The notes under the pieces were generated by a model. That model saw only the letters and a program-made list of their open reading frames with translations, made no database searches and was not told the DNA's origin. The position numbers and the translations under genes are program-made. Positions 16,548-26,854 of a stretch of DNA of 64,000 bases are shown one piece after another (position 1 is the stretch's first letter; every line of letters begins with the position of its first letter). This stretch comes from Mycolicibacterium sp. GTDB taxonomy: Bacteria; Actinomycetota; Actinomycetes; Mycobacteriales; Mycobacteriaceae. The stretch spans positions 62,001-126,000 of the forward strand of contig NZ_JAEMTA010000001.1 in the NCBI RefSeq assembly GCF_016462545.1, written 5' to 3'.

Positions 16548-17608
16548 GAACCAAGGCCGCGGTGTCGTGGGGGGTCGGCCAGCCATGGTCGGTGGAGGAC
16601 GTCGAAGTCGGCGAACCGCGGTGTGGCGAGGTCGTGGTGAAGCTCACCGCCGCCGGCCTGTGCCACTCCGATCATCATCTCGTGACCGGCCGACTGCCGT
16701 CGGCGGACTTCCCGATCCGCGGCGGACACGAGGGGGCCGGAGTCATCACCGCCCTCGGTCCAGGCGTGGAGACGCTCGCGATCGGTGACCACGTGGTGCT
16801 GTCAACCATTCCGTCGTGCGGAACGTGCGCGAGTTGTCAGGCTGGACAACGGAACCTATGTGATCACGGTACGTATCCGTCATCGGCGCTCGGCGCGTTC
16901 TCGCCCTACGCGGTGGTACACGGTCGCTCGGCCGTCAAGATCGATCCGACGATCCCCTTGGCCCTCGCCTGTCTGCTGAGTTGCGCCGTGCTCACCGGAT
17001 ACGGCGCGGCCACCCGGTCGGCGGGGGTGCGCCCAGGTGACGACGTGGCGGTGATAGGCCTCGGCGGCGTTGGCATGTCGGCGATTCAGGGAGCGGCTCT
17101 CGCCGGGGCGCGGCACGTCTTCGCGATCGATCCTGCGGAGTGGAAGCGCGACACGGCATTGACGTTGGGTGCGACGCACGGTTACGCCGACACGCGGTCG
17201 GCGATGGCGGACATCGCCGATGTCACGCGCGGGTTGATGGCGACGAAGGTCATCGTCGCCGTCGGAGACGCCGACGGCAAGGACGTCGACGATTGGTTGA
17301 TCCTGACCGCCAAGGGAGGTGCGTGTGTGCTGGCCGCGCTGGGCGACCTGAGCGCCACCGACGTCACTGCCAACCTGGCGATCAACATCCTCATGCAGAA
17401 GAGGCTGCAGGGCTGCCTGCTCGGTGGCGGCAATCCACACCACGACATTCCGCTGTTGGCGTCGATGTACGCGATGGGCAAGCTCCGCCTCGACGAGATG
17501 GTGACACGCGAGTACCGGCTGGACGAGATCAACGACGGTTTCCAGGACATGCTGGAGGGCAAACTGGTTCGCGGGATCATTCGCTATGGCGAGCGGGATT
17601 GGGCCTGA
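16544..17608 (+). CDS. Zinc-dependent alcohol dehydrogenase
   Basis: 354 aa from a TTG at 16544 overlapping the ALDH stop (TTGA); the protein then begins MRTKAAVSWGVGQPW, the normal start of the family, whereas the longer frame adds unrelated sequence. Catalytic zinc: GLCHSDHH, GGHEGAG and SCAVLTGYG. Structural zinc: CGTCASCQAGQRNLC. NAD site: GLGGVGMSAIQG. It resembles AdhX/NDMA-type mycobacterial dehydrogenases. Last gene of the operon; probably oxidises a primary alcohol released by ester hydrolysis. Confidence 0.9.
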   Translation: MRTKAAVSWGVGQPWSVEDVEVGEPRCGEVVVKLTAAGLCHSDHHLVTGRLPSADFPIRGGHEGAGVITALGPGVETLAIGDHVVLSTIPSCGTCASCQAGQRNLCDHGTYPSSALGAFSPYAVVHGRSAVKIDPTIPLALACLLSCAVLTGYGAATRSAGVRPGDDVAVIGLGGVGMSAIQGAALAGARHVFAIDPAEWKRDTALTLGATHGYADTRSAMADIADVTRGLMATKVIVAVGDADGKDVDDWLILTAKGGACVLAALGDLSATDVTANLAINILMQKRLQGCLLGGGNPHHDIPLLASMYAMGKLRLDEMVTREYRLDEINDGFQDMLEGKLVRGIIRYGERDWA

Positions 17609-17658
17609 TGCCCGGTCGACGACTGCCGTGGGCGAGGACGAACCGGCGGAGTCGCACG

Positions 17659-17787
17659 CGGGTGTACTGTCGCGAGTGCTGAGAAACTCAGCTGGTTCGG
17701 GATGGGTTCGGCTGTCCGCCGCAGAACTCCAGGAGCGCGGGCTCCGAGCCCCTACATACCGGTGATCGCCTGCACCTCAGGATCGCC
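17659..17787 (+). promoter_or_regulatory. Leader element copy 1 (upstream of the slipin operon)
   Basis: About 130 bases homologous to the elements at 23787-23912, 28557-28687 and 30496-30624. GGGTGTA at 17660-17666; dyad GCTGAG-AAA-CTCAGC at 17678-17692; GTCCGCCGC block about 20 bases further; start-proximal stem GGTGATC (17761-17767) with GATCGCC (17781-17787); then ATG at 17788. Most like copy 4, with long runs of identity. Probable promoter plus structured 5' UTR. Confidence 0.75.
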
Positions 17788-17865
17788 ATGAACATCTCAC
17801 GACATCACCCTTTCCGATCAGCCGCCGAACCGACGCCCTGCTCGCCGACCGTCGCACGCCGATGA
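17788..17865 (+). CDS. Short leader peptide, 25 aa, overlapping the slipin start
   Basis: Opens at the conserved GGATCGCC-ATG end of the leader element and stops in an ATGA overlap with the slipin gene at 17862. The peptide is Arg/Pro/His-rich and has no recognisable domain. The overlap suggests that translating it feeds ribosomes to the next gene. No Shine-Dalgarno sequence besides GGATC is visible. That it is translated is inference. Confidence 0.45.
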   Translation: MNISRHHPFRSAAEPTPCSPTVARR

Positions 17866-18722
17866 GGGCGTTGGGCGTCGTCGTCGCCGTTCTGGTCGTG
17901 GTGCTCCTGCTGCTGGCGGCGATGTCGGTGCGGGTCGTCAAACAGTACGAGGACGGTGTGCTGTTCCGGCTGGGCAGGGTGATCGGCGAACGCGGCCCGG
18001 GTCTGCGCTTGATCATTCCCTTCGTCGATGTGCTGCACCGGATCTCGTTGCGCATCGTCACGATGCCGATTCAGTCGCAGGGGATCATCACCCGCGACAA
18101 CGTCTCCGTCGACGTCTCGGCGGTGGCCTACTTCAAGGTGGTCGATGCGGTGAAGTCGGTGGTTGCGATCGAGAACGTCGGCGCGGCGATCGACCAAATC
18201 GCGCAAACCACGCTGCGCAAGGTCGTGGGTCAGCACACTCTGGACGAGACCCTCTCGGAGACCGACAAGATCAACCTCGACATCCGCGCGATCCTGGACG
18301 TCACCACCATCGAATGGGGGGTGCAGGTCACCCTGGTCGAGCTCAAGGACATCCAGCTGCCCGAGACCATGAAACGAGCGATGGCCCGTCAGGCCGAGGC
18401 AGAGCGGGAGAAGCGCGCGAAGATCATCAACGCCGAGGGCGAATCGCTTGCTGCGGCCGCGCTGGGTGACGCGTCGGACACGATGATGGCCCACCCGCTG
18501 GCGCTGCAACTGCGCAATCTGCAGACTCTGGTCGAACTCGGCGTGGACAAGAACACCACCGTCGTGTTCCCGGCTCCGCTGATGTCGACCATCGCCGAGC
18601 TCGGCGCCTTCCTGGCCCGCGAAAGTGGCTCCGCCGCAGCGCAACCCGGACCTACCGCACAGCCGCCGATCTCCGTTCCCGAGCGGATTCCGGCGGCGAA
18701 CGGGATCACCGCCGCGGGTTGA
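17862..18722 (+). CDS. Slipin/stomatin-like SPFH (band 7) membrane protein
   Basis: 286 aa. One N-terminal membrane helix (residues 1-22, [18 protein letters not shown]) is followed by the band-7 domain: [45 protein letters not shown] and the helical [21 protein letters not shown] segment. Slipins scaffold membrane microdomains. No NfeD-type protease partner is next to it; instead it leads an operon with a universal stress protein and two small membrane proteins, behind leader element 1, which points to envelope stress. Confidence 0.92.
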   Translation: MRALGVVVAVLVVVLLLLAAMSVRVVKQYEDGVLFRLGRVIGERGPGLRLIIPFVDVLHRISLRIVTMPIQSQGIITRDNVSVDVSAVAYFKVVDAVKSVVAIENVGAAIDQIAQTTLRKVVGQHTLDETLSETDKINLDIRAILDVTTIEWGVQVTLVELKDIQLPETMKRAMARQAEAEREKRAKIINAEGESLAAAALGDASDTMMAHPLALQLRNLQTLVELGVDKNTTVVFPAPLMSTIAELGAFLARESGSAAAQPGPTAQPPISVPERIPAANGITAAG

Positions 18723-18771
18723 GGAACGACGTGCCCTCGTCCACCAGCCAGTGGCGCGACACGACGCAACG

Positions 18772-18788
18772 GAGGGCCAAAAGCCCTC
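18772..18788. promoter_or_regulatory. GAGGGC-CAAAA-GCCCTC dyad upstream of the usp gene
   Basis: A perfect 6-bp dyad 86 bases before the universal stress gene. It recalls DosR boxes (GGGAC...GTCCC), but the GGG-to-CCC spacing is 7 rather than 8, so a DosR site is only a possibility. It could also be a hairpin in the intergenic RNA. Confidence 0.35.
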
Positions 18789-18874
18789 AGTCCGATGACG
18801 ATTGCCTCCAGGCGCCGTCTGGCCGAGATCGTACCGTCGGGTGATCAGTCGAGCAGCAGGCAAAGGAGCACCTC

Positions 18875-19762
18875 ATGGGCAGTGACATCGACCATCCCGG
18901 GATAGTCGTCGGCGTCGACGGTTCTCCGACGTCCGATTCGGCAGTCGCTTGGGCCGCTCACGCCGCATCCCAGCGGAATGTCACGTTGACCGTCGTACAC
19001 GTCGCTCCCGCCCTCTCGGTGAACTGGTCCCCGGATCCGGTGCCACGCGAGTTGGCCACGTGGCAGGCCAACGAGGGTCGGCAGATCCTCGCCGATGGAA
19101 GCAAGATCGCCGAAACCGCGACTGGGAACGACGGCAGGCTGAGAATCGCCACGGAGTTGTTCATCGCGATGACGATTCCCACGCTCGTCGACCTCACCAA
19201 GGAGGCTGAGATGATCGTCGTGGGATCGCGGGGGATCAGCGCTCTCGGCCGGTCGGTGATGGGTTCGGTCAGCTCGGGACTGGTGCGCCATGCCCATTGT
19301 CCGGTAGCGGTCATCCGCGACGAGGAGGCTGTCGGACCGGGGGTTGCCACGAAGCCCGTACTCGTAGGCATCGACGGCTCGCCGACATCCGAACTCGCAA
19401 CCGCGATCGCCTTCGACGAGGCGTCGCGGCGCGGGGTGGATCTCGTCGCACTGCACGCATGGGGTGAACGGGGAAGCTACGCAGCCCCCGGGCTCAACAG
19501 GCCGGTTCTCGAGCAAGAAGAAACAGAGGTCTTGGCCGAACGCTTGGCAGGGTGGCAGGAGCACTATCCCGATGTGTCGGTGCGGCGCCTCGTGGCGCAC
19601 GGTCAGCCGGCGCGTCTGCTCGTCGAGGCGTCCGAGGATGCCCAACTGCTCGTCGTCGGCAGCCACGGCCGCGGCGGGTTCGCCGGAATGCTTCTGGGCT
19701 CGGTGAGTTCGGCTGTGGTGCAGGTGGTCGAAACCCCCGTGATCGTCGCGCGCCAACCGTGA
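18875..19762 (+). CDS. Universal stress protein, tandem Usp domains
   Basis: 295 aa with two Usp folds (about 8-148 and 158-293). Each has the start [18 protein letters not shown] and the ATP-binding end GxxG-x9-G(S/T): [19 protein letters not shown] and [19 protein letters not shown]. This tandem ATP-binding type is the common mycobacterial form (Rv1996/Rv2623-like), many of which are DosR-controlled. AAAGGAG seven bases before ATG. The next gene overlaps its stop by GTGA. Confidence 0.93.
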   Translation: MGSDIDHPGIVVGVDGSPTSDSAVAWAAHAASQRNVTLTVVHVAPALSVNWSPDPVPRELATWQANEGRQILADGSKIAETATGNDGRLRIATELFIAMTIPTLVDLTKEAEMIVVGSRGISALGRSVMGSVSSGLVRHAHCPVAVIRDEEAVGPGVATKPVLVGIDGSPTSELATAIAFDEASRRGVDLVALHAWGERGSYAAPGLNRPVLEQEETEVLAERLAGWQEHYPDVSVRRLVAHGQPARLLVEASEDAQLLVVGSHGRGGFAGMLLGSVSSAVVQVVETPVIVARQP

Positions 19763-20208
19763 ACTGGTACGCGCCCCTTCAGGCCAAGGTGCCTTTGCCG
19801 CGAGCGACGAGCGCCTTTGGGGGAAGGGGTACGCAGCCGCTGTGCGTCAATCGAGTCCTTCTCGCTCTGCTGCTCTTCAATGGGTTGACGGCAGTCGGTG
19901 GGGGTATCGCACTCATGACTGGCCTGATTCCTCAGCAACCAACGTGGTTGCAGCACACAGACTTCACCAGTCTGTACTTCCCCGGGGTGATTCTTGCATC
20001 CTTGGTCGGGGGCAGCGCTCTGGTCGCCTCGTGCGCCGTGTTCAAGCAGGCACTCGGATGGCAGGTGTCGAGTATTTCGTCCGGGGTGATCATGTTGGTG
20101 TGGATAGTGGTGGAGATCGCATCGATTCGCGGATTCCATGTCCTGCAGGCGGTGTACCTCGTTACTGGGGTAGCGGTCATCTGGTGCACTCCAAGGGTGG
20201 CCACGTGA
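19759..20208 (+). CDS. Small membrane protein of unknown function
   Basis: 149 aa from the GTG at 19759, overlapping the usp stop. Four hydrophobic segments can be seen: [60 protein letters not shown] and [16 protein letters not shown]. No catalytic motif; I do not recognise the family. The 31 residues before the first helix may not be translated if a later start is used. Operon position suggests a membrane-stress role. Confidence 0.65.
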   Translation: MNWYAPLQAKVPLPRATSAFGGRGTQPLCVNRVLLALLLFNGLTAVGGGIALMTGLIPQQPTWLQHTDFTSLYFPGVILASLVGGSALVASCAVFKQALGWQVSSISSGVIMLVWIVVEIASIRGFHVLQAVYLVTGVAVIWCTPRVAT

Positions 20209-20798
20209 CCGATAGCGCCACCACCATCCCGCCTGTTCCGATGCGTGGCAGACGGGACGCTCGCGTCACGCGCTGGCTGGGTCTCGCCGCCGTGGTCTTC
20301 TCCGGCCTCTACCTCGCGTCCGATGTGATCGAGGCCCTACAAGGTGGCTTCTCCGACCCGCAGCTGGTGCTGACGTTCTTGGCCGAGGCAGCCATCCCGT
20401 TCGTCGTCGTCGGCTTGTACCTAACGCAGCGCCCCAAGATCGGTCTGCTTGGTTTCGTCAGTGCGGCCGCCTACGCGTACAGCTACGTGTTCTTCACTGG
20501 CACAGTCGTTTACGCCATCTTTCATTCGACGAACGATTACGCAGCGCTGACCAAGGATCTGGGCGCGTGGATGACGATGCACGGTGTCGTGATGGTCCTT
20601 TCCGGGCTCGGATTCGGCGTTGCGGTCATCAGAGCAGGCGTGCTTCCGGCCTGGACGGGGCTCACCTTGATGGTGGGCGTCCTGGCGGTCGCTGCGAGCC
20701 AAACCGCGCCAGAAGGAGTCCAGGTGATCGCCGCAGCGATCCGCGCCACCGCCTTCGCCGGTATGGGATTGGCATTGGTTCTACGCCGTCGCCCGTGA
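20205..20798 (+). CDS. Multi-pass membrane protein, DUF4386-like
   Basis: 197 aa, GTG start in a GTGA overlap with the previous gene. About six hydrophobic helices: WLGLAAVVFSGLYLASDVIE, VLTFLAEAAIPFVVVGLYL, GFVSAAAYAYSYVFFTGTVV, GVVMVLSGLGFGVAVIRAG, WTGLTLMVGVLAVAASQ and a last one ending VLRRRP. General layout resembles DUF4386 proteins; not certain. Last gene of the slipin operon; it converges with the CDF gene 29 bases further on. Confidence 0.65.
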   Translation: MTDSATTIPPVPMRGRRDARVTRWLGLAAVVFSGLYLASDVIEALQGGFSDPQLVLTFLAEAAIPFVVVGLYLTQRPKIGLLGFVSAAAYAYSYVFFTGTVVYAIFHSTNDYAALTKDLGAWMTMHGVVMVLSGLGFGVAVIRAGVLPAWTGLTLMVGVLAVAASQTAPEGVQVIAAAIRATAFAGMGLALVLRRRP

Positions 20799-20827
20799 AG
20801 GTTTCGGCTACCGTGTCACGCGCGGGT

Positions 20828-21832
20828 TCAGATCACCAGCGACGGTTCGTCGGGTGCAGACAGGCTCAGTACTGCCCCGGCCACGGCGGGTGACGCGCGG
20901 ATCGTCGACTCGAGTGTGCGCAACCGGACGGAGAGGATCGATTCGACGTCGTCACCGGTGAGGTCGACATCGCCGATGATCAGGACCGCCCGTGGGCCGA
21001 CGATCTCCAGTCGCAGATAGGTCACCCGGGCGATCGCGGGGTTGGCCAAGAGTTCGCGCAGTGCTGCTCCGCGGACTCTGGGGTCGACTTCCTCTCCGAT
21101 CAGGAATCGGCGGTTGCGGTTGATCAAGGTGAGCGCAACCACTCCCAGCAGCACGCCGATGAGGATCGACGCGATGGCATCCGGCACCGTCGAATTGGTC
21201 ACCTCACTCGCCACCAGGCCGCCGCTCGCCAAGATCAAGCCGACCAATGCGGCTGCATCCTCGGCGACTACCGCCCGCAGCGTGGGGTCGGAGGTGGCAA
21301 GGATGTGCTCGAGCAGGTCTCGGTGCATCGACGCGGCTTCCCGTTTGGAGCGTCGGATCGACCACGTCAAGGAGAACGCTTCCAAGACGAACGAGAGAGC
21401 TAGCACGGCGTATGCCACGACGAAGTCAACGCCGGTCGCGGGGTCCAAGAGTTCCTGCACACCGCGCATCACCGACACCGCACCTCCGGCCGTGAGCAAC
21501 CCCAGTGCCGCGAACAACGCCCAGAAGTAGGCTTCCTTCCCACTGCCGAGGGGATGTCTGGTGTCAGGAGCGCGGCGCGAACGTCGATTCGCAATCATCA
21601 GGAAGACCTCATTGCCGCAGTCGGCCCACGAATGTGCGGCCTCGGCCAGCATCGAGGCCGATGCCGTCAGGGCAGCAGCGATGGTCTTGGCCACGGCTAC
21701 GAGCACGTTCACCGCGAACGCCACCATCACGCTTCCGGCGCTCGTCGTATCACCGGTGCCGGGGAAGAGGTCGAACGATCGGCGGGCCGCGACGACACCC
21801 ATGTCGCCAACGTCAGTGGAAGGCTCCGTCAT
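20828..21832 (-). CDS. Cation diffusion facilitator (CDF) metal transporter
   Basis: 334 aa from the ATG at 21832, four bases after the kinase stop; the frame upstream of this lies inside the kinase gene. Membrane helices with the metal motif HSWAD (in AEAAHSWADCGNEVFL) and a second PDAIAS site, then a cytoplasmic C-terminal domain (RVTYLRLEIVGPRAVLIIGD). The family exports Zn2+, Fe2+, Co2+ or Mn2+ against protons. Co-transcription with a DosS-like kinase is unusual and hints at metal or redox-linked control. Confidence 0.9.
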   Translation of the reverse strand: MTEPSTDVGDMGVVAARRSFDLFPGTGDTTSAGSVMVAFAVNVLVAVAKTIAAALTASASMLAEAAHSWADCGNEVFLMIANRRSRRAPDTRHPLGSGKEAYFWALFAALGLLTAGGAVSVMRGVQELLDPATGVDFVVAYAVLALSFVLEAFSLTWSIRRSKREAASMHRDLLEHILATSDPTLRAVVAEDAAALVGLILASGGLVASEVTNSTVPDAIASILIGVLLGVVALTLINRNRRFLIGEEVDPRVRGAALRELLANPAIARVTYLRLEIVGPRAVLIIGDVDLTGDDVESILSVRLRTLESTIRASPAVAGAVLSLSAPDEPSLVI

Positions 21833-21836
21833 CGGC

Positions 21837-23675
<1,839 letters not shown>

Positions 23676-23786
23676 TCAGTTCCCTAGCGCGACAGAGGGT
23701 TCGGGCACAATGGCAAGAACGGCTGCATTGAGCGCGCACGGGTAGATGGGGTAGGCGTGGCCAAGTACGGAAGATGGAGTGAACAT
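23676..23786 (-). CDS. Short leader peptide, 36 aa, before the DosS-like kinase
   Basis: Begins at the GGATCACC-ATG end of leader element 2 and stops 10 bases before the kinase GTG. Peptide begins MFTPSSVLGHAYPIYPCALN; no domain, no clear signal sequence. Its position matches the leader ORFs behind copies 1 and 4, while sequences differ, so the position seems to be what is conserved. Translation is inferred. Confidence 0.4.
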   Translation of the reverse strand: MFTPSSVLGHAYPIYPCALNAAVLAIVPEPSVALGN

Positions 23787-23912
23787 GGTGATCCCGGTCT
23801 GGGTGGTCACCGAAGCGTTCGGTAGTGAGCGGATGCTCTACGAGGGTGGCGGCGGACGGCCGCCCTCATTCCGGACCAGTTGAGAGTCTCAACGTCACTG
23901 ACGCTACACCCA
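23787..23912 (-). promoter_or_regulatory. Leader element copy 2 (upstream of the kinase-CDF operon)
   Basis: Minus-strand homolog of copies 1, 3 and 4. GGGTGTA at 23911-23905; dyad GTTGAG-ACT-CTCAAC at 23893-23879, where a C-G pair of the other copies is replaced by T-A; GTCCGCCGC block; start-proximal GGTGACC / GGATCACC at 23811-23787; ATG at 23786. The paired change makes this copy the strongest evidence for the dyad. Confidence 0.75.
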
Positions 23913-23989
23913 CTGACGTGGGCAGGGCTGGCCGTCGTCCTCGTTCGTCGCGAAACTGTCGGCTCCGTCAGCGTGTCGCCGCGGAGGCA

Positions 23990-24319
23990 TCAGTCGGGTG
24001 CTCCCCACTGCCCGTCTCCGTGGTCGCGCTTACGGGTGTCGGCTAGCGGCGCGTCACCGCTGGGCGCGAACCCCGCATGTGTGAGCATTCGCCGCAGATC
24101 GACCATCAATTGCTGGCTCACGTCCTTGCCTCGGGGAGGCTCGAAGACCTCGGTCTCGGGTCCCAGGGTCACGGTGAGCTTCCCATTGTGCTGTTCAGTT
24201 ACGGTACCCACACTTTCGAGTAGCGAGAGCACTCGGTGCCACTCGACGTTGGCGCCTGCCGGGTGCGTGAAGATGCTGTCGATCGTCACACGGTGATGAC
24301 TGCTCAGATTCGAGGTCAT
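23990..24319 (-). CDS. HicA-like (dsRBD-fold) small protein
   Basis: 109 aa from the ATG at 24319, with GAGAGGA upstream. RVTIDSIFTHPAGANVEWHR, then VLSLLESVGTVTEQHNGKLT and VEPP-type strands to DVSQQLMVDLRRMLTHAGF resemble stand-alone HicA-like proteins of actinobacteria. HicA toxins cleave mRNA with a conserved His after a G-x-H-hydrophobic turn; I do not see that motif cleanly, and no HicB antitoxin lies beside it, so toxin activity is doubtful. Its frame is continuous with a Usp remnant upstream. Confidence 0.6.
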   Translation of the reverse strand: MTSNLSSHHRVTIDSIFTHPAGANVEWHRVLSLLESVGTVTEQHNGKLTVTLGPETEVFEPPRGKDVSQQLMVDLRRMLTHAGFAPSGDAPLADTRKRDHGDGQWGAPD

Positions 24320-24556
24320 TGATCGGTCCTCTCGATGGTGGTGTTGTATTTCGGCATACTCGGTTTCGAGCCGAACGGCTTCCGATCCGGGCTCGATGAC
24401 GTGGATCAGCCGAAGTGCTGCATCGCGGCTGATGGCCTCGTCGACCGCCCACTCGGCCGCGCGTAGAGCTGATGCGGAGCCGTCGATACCGACGACCACC
24501 GGCGCCGTTGGCTTCTGGTTCGTTGACGCTCCGATTTCGAGATCCGTGCATGGCAA
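24320..24556 (-). pseudogene. Universal stress protein remnant, N-terminal half-domain
   Basis: In frame with and upstream of the HicA-like gene lie about 60 Usp residues: APVVVGIDGSASALRAAEWA, then a strand RLIHVIEP and a helix. The ATP-binding GxxG-x9-GS end and the rest of a 140-residue fold are missing. A TTG at 24556 could start it. Either a truncated gene read through into the HicA-like gene, or an odd fusion; the separate ribosome-binding site of the latter favours truncation. Confidence 0.6.
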
Positions 24557-24595
24557 CTCGTGTGACTCAGACGCTATCGATGGTCGGCGATTGCC

Positions 24596-24617
24596 AGAGG
24601 GGTAAGAAGGCCCCTCT
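24596..24617. promoter_or_regulatory. AGAGGGG-N8-CCCCTCT palindrome, DosR-box-like
   Basis: Seven-base arms with spacer TAAGAAGG, 39 bases before the TTG of the Usp remnant (minus strand). The GGG-N8-CCC spacing equals that of DosR boxes, though the inner ACT/AGT bases do not match. The nearby DosS-like kinase makes a DosR-type site plausible. Confidence 0.4.
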
Positions 24618-24669
24618 TCAGAAGCCAATGGACACTTGAGCCTTCGTCTCAGCCGATCGCCGGAGCCGC

Positions 24670-26493
24670 TCAGCTGTAGAGGCCATCGAGCACGTGCTTG
24701 TTCTGCTCGGCCACCGCGGCGCGCTTGATCTTCAATGACGGTGTCAGTTCGCCGCGCTCGATGGACAGATCGTGATCCAGTATCGCCCACTTCTTCACGG
24801 TTTCCCATCGGTTCAGTCCGGCGTTGAGCTCGGCGACGTATCCATCGACGAGGTGACGCACCGCGGGTGCGCTGACCAACTGCGCGTAGTCCAGGCCGTC
24901 GAGTCCGTTATCGCGGGCCCACGTCGACAGGAGGTCGGCATCCAAGGCGATCAGGGCCACGCAGTACTTGTGGGCCTCCCCGAACACCATGAACTGGCTG
25001 GCATAGGGGCAGATCGCCATGAACTTCGCCTCGATCGCCGGCGGCGCGATGTACTTGCCGTTGGAGGTCTTGAACATGTCCTTGATCCGTCCGGTGACGT
25101 ACAGGAAGCCGTCGGAGTCGATCTTGCCCACGTCTCCCGTACGCAGCCAGCCATCGTCGGTGAACGCCTTCGCCGTGTCATCGCGCAGATGGTGATACCC
25201 GTCCATCACGCAGTCGCCGCGGATCTGAATTTCCCCATCGTCGTCGCTGATGCGGATGGCCGTGCCGTCGAACGGCAGGCCCACACTGCCCATCTTGTAG
25301 TGATCGGGCCGATTGATGCAGGCACCCGCCGCGGTCTCGGTCATGCCGTAGCCCTCCAGAATCAGCAGGCCCGCAGCGTGGAACCATTCGCCGATGTCAC
25401 GGTTCAACGGTGCCGCGCCGGAGACGAAGAACTTGATTTGCCCGCCGAAGACCTCGCGAACCTTGCTGAACACCAAACGATTCCACACGCCGAAGAGCAG
25501 CGACGCCGGCAGCCGAACGGGCTGCCCCGCCTGGCGTCGACGGTCCGCAGCGAGTCCAGCCGAGAAGGCCGCCGCGAAGAGCCACGCTCGAACGCCACCC
25601 TTGGCTCGCGCGGTGGTGACGATGTGGGCGCGCGCCTTCTCGAAGATCCGGGGCGCGGCGCCCATGAACGTCGGCTTGACCACAGCCAAGTTCTCGACGA
25701 TCTTGTCGACCCGCCCGTCGATCGCGGTAGAGAACCCGCACGCCAACTGGGTGGTTATCAGGACCTTGCCGAAGGCGTGGGCCATCGGCAGCCACAGCAA
25801 TTGCAAATCGTCCTCGCCGAGGAAGTTCAGGCTGGCGACTGCGGTGCCCTCGTAAACCCACGAGGAATGCGGCAGTCGCACTCCCTTCGGTCGACCTGTC
25901 GTGCCCGAGGTGTAGATCAACGTCGCCAACTGCTCCGAGGCGATTGCATCCGTCCTGCTCTGCAGAGCACGAGGATGCGCGCGCAAGTACGTGCGGCCCA
26001 ACTCGACGAGGTCGGAAAGTGTGATCACCCAGTCGCCATCGCCGACGCCGTCGAACACCACGACCTTGGTGAGGTCGGGCAGCTCGGCACGGTGTGCGCT
26101 CACCTTCGCCAGTTGCTCGGCATCCTCGGCAAAAAGAATTCTGCACTCGGAATCGGCGAGGATGAAGGCGGTATCGCTGGCGTTGGTGCTGGAGTAGATC
26201 GTCGTGGTGGCGGCTCCCGAACACATGATGGCCAGATCGGCCAGTATCCACTCGTACCGGGTGCTCGATGCGATGCCGACGCGTTGTTCCATCTCGATGC
26301 CCAGTGCCATCAGGCCAGCGGCCAGGGGCTCGACACGATCCGCGCTCTGTTGCCAAGTCGCCGAGATCCAGTCATCGGCAACGAGATAGCGAAATGCCTC
26401 CCGGTTCGTCGACGCTTGGACACGGTCGAGAAACATCGACGCAACGGTTGCTGCGGTAGTGGTCGAAGATGCCTGATCGGGACGACCGATCAC
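24670..26493 (-). CDS. Long-chain acyl-CoA synthetase (FadD15-type, AMP-forming)
   Basis: 607 aa from the GTG at 26493, which has AGGAAG eight bases upstream; a GTG at 26541 is the alternative. Motifs: LATLIYTSGTTGRPKGVRLP, GYGMTETA, GWLRTGDVGKIDSDGF, GRIKDMFKTSNGKYIAPP (the long-chain/bubblegum-type form) and SLKIKR near the end. Makes acyl-CoA/acyl-AMP from long fatty acids at the membrane. Downstream of the desaturase on the same strand, so a role in lipid remodelling under stress is inferred. Confidence 0.9.
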   Translation of the reverse strand: MIGRPDQASSTTTAATVASMFLDRVQASTNREAFRYLVADDWISATWQQSADRVEPLAAGLMALGIEMEQRVGIASSTRYEWILADLAIMCSGAATTTIYSSTNASDTAFILADSECRILFAEDAEQLAKVSAHRAELPDLTKVVVFDGVGDGDWVITLSDLVELGRTYLRAHPRALQSRTDAIASEQLATLIYTSGTTGRPKGVRLPHSSWVYEGTAVASLNFLGEDDLQLLWLPMAHAFGKVLITTQLACGFSTAIDGRVDKIVENLAVVKPTFMGAAPRIFEKARAHIVTTARAKGGVRAWLFAAAFSAGLAADRRRQAGQPVRLPASLLFGVWNRLVFSKVREVFGGQIKFFVSGAAPLNRDIGEWFHAAGLLILEGYGMTETAAGACINRPDHYKMGSVGLPFDGTAIRISDDDGEIQIRGDCVMDGYHHLRDDTAKAFTDDGWLRTGDVGKIDSDGFLYVTGRIKDMFKTSNGKYIAPPAIEAKFMAICPYASQFMVFGEAHKYCVALIALDADLLSTWARDNGLDGLDYAQLVSAPAVRHLVDGYVAELNAGLNRWETVKKWAILDHDLSIERGELTPSLKIKRAAVAEQNKHVLDGLYS

Positions 26494-26547
26494 ACGCGTC
26501 TTCCTGCTAACTCCTGCCGCACCGCGGGCATCGCCAGGCACGGTGGA

Positions 26548-26685
26548 TCAGAACCCGACGACTACCCGGGCCGGCACCGTGCCAGCGAGGACTGCGGCCA
26601 AGGTCGGACCCGGACCGGACTCGGGCATCGGCAGATCCAGAATCTGCAGCGGGGCCCGAAAGTCAGTGACGACGGCGGCCTTCAT
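26548..26685 (-). pseudogene. Alcohol dehydrogenase N-terminal remnant
   Basis: MKAAVVTDFRAPLQILDLPM and PESGPG are the first 26 residues of a zinc alcohol dehydrogenase (AdhP/AdhT type), with a good ribosome-binding site (GGAG). The frame then departs and stops after 45 codons, 7 bases before an in-frame start of the fadD gene. The remaining 300 residues are absent, so most of the gene has been deleted. Confidence 0.7.
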
Positions 26686-26854
26686 CGCGCACTCCGATCG
26701 ATGGTCGTGTGACGGGCAACTCGCAATCCGGGCAATCGGCACGTGCTCACGACCTTGAGTCAACGCCGTCGCCGTCGCCGTGATAAGGGTCGAAAGACCT
26801 TGATCAGCAGCAAATTACCGCGTCGGCGCGCCGACAACCAGCTAATGGATCCAG

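Noticed and set aside
17660-17666. SigF -10 box (GGGTAT-like) in the GGGTGTA of the leader elements
   Set aside because: GGGTGTA resembles it, but no GTTT-type -35 stands at the proper distance in any of the four copies; the sigma factor is left open.
18772-18788. DosR box upstream of the universal stress gene
   Set aside because: The dyad is perfect, but the GGG-to-CCC spacing is 7 instead of 8, so I list only a dyad and do not claim DosR binding.
23990-24319. A HicAB toxin-antitoxin system
   Set aside because: No HicB-like gene is adjacent and the catalytic His motif is not clean.
24772-26712. A 646-codon plus-strand frame antisense to the acyl-CoA synthetase
   Set aside because: Shadow of the minus-strand gene, with the composition of antisense translation and no recognisable fold.
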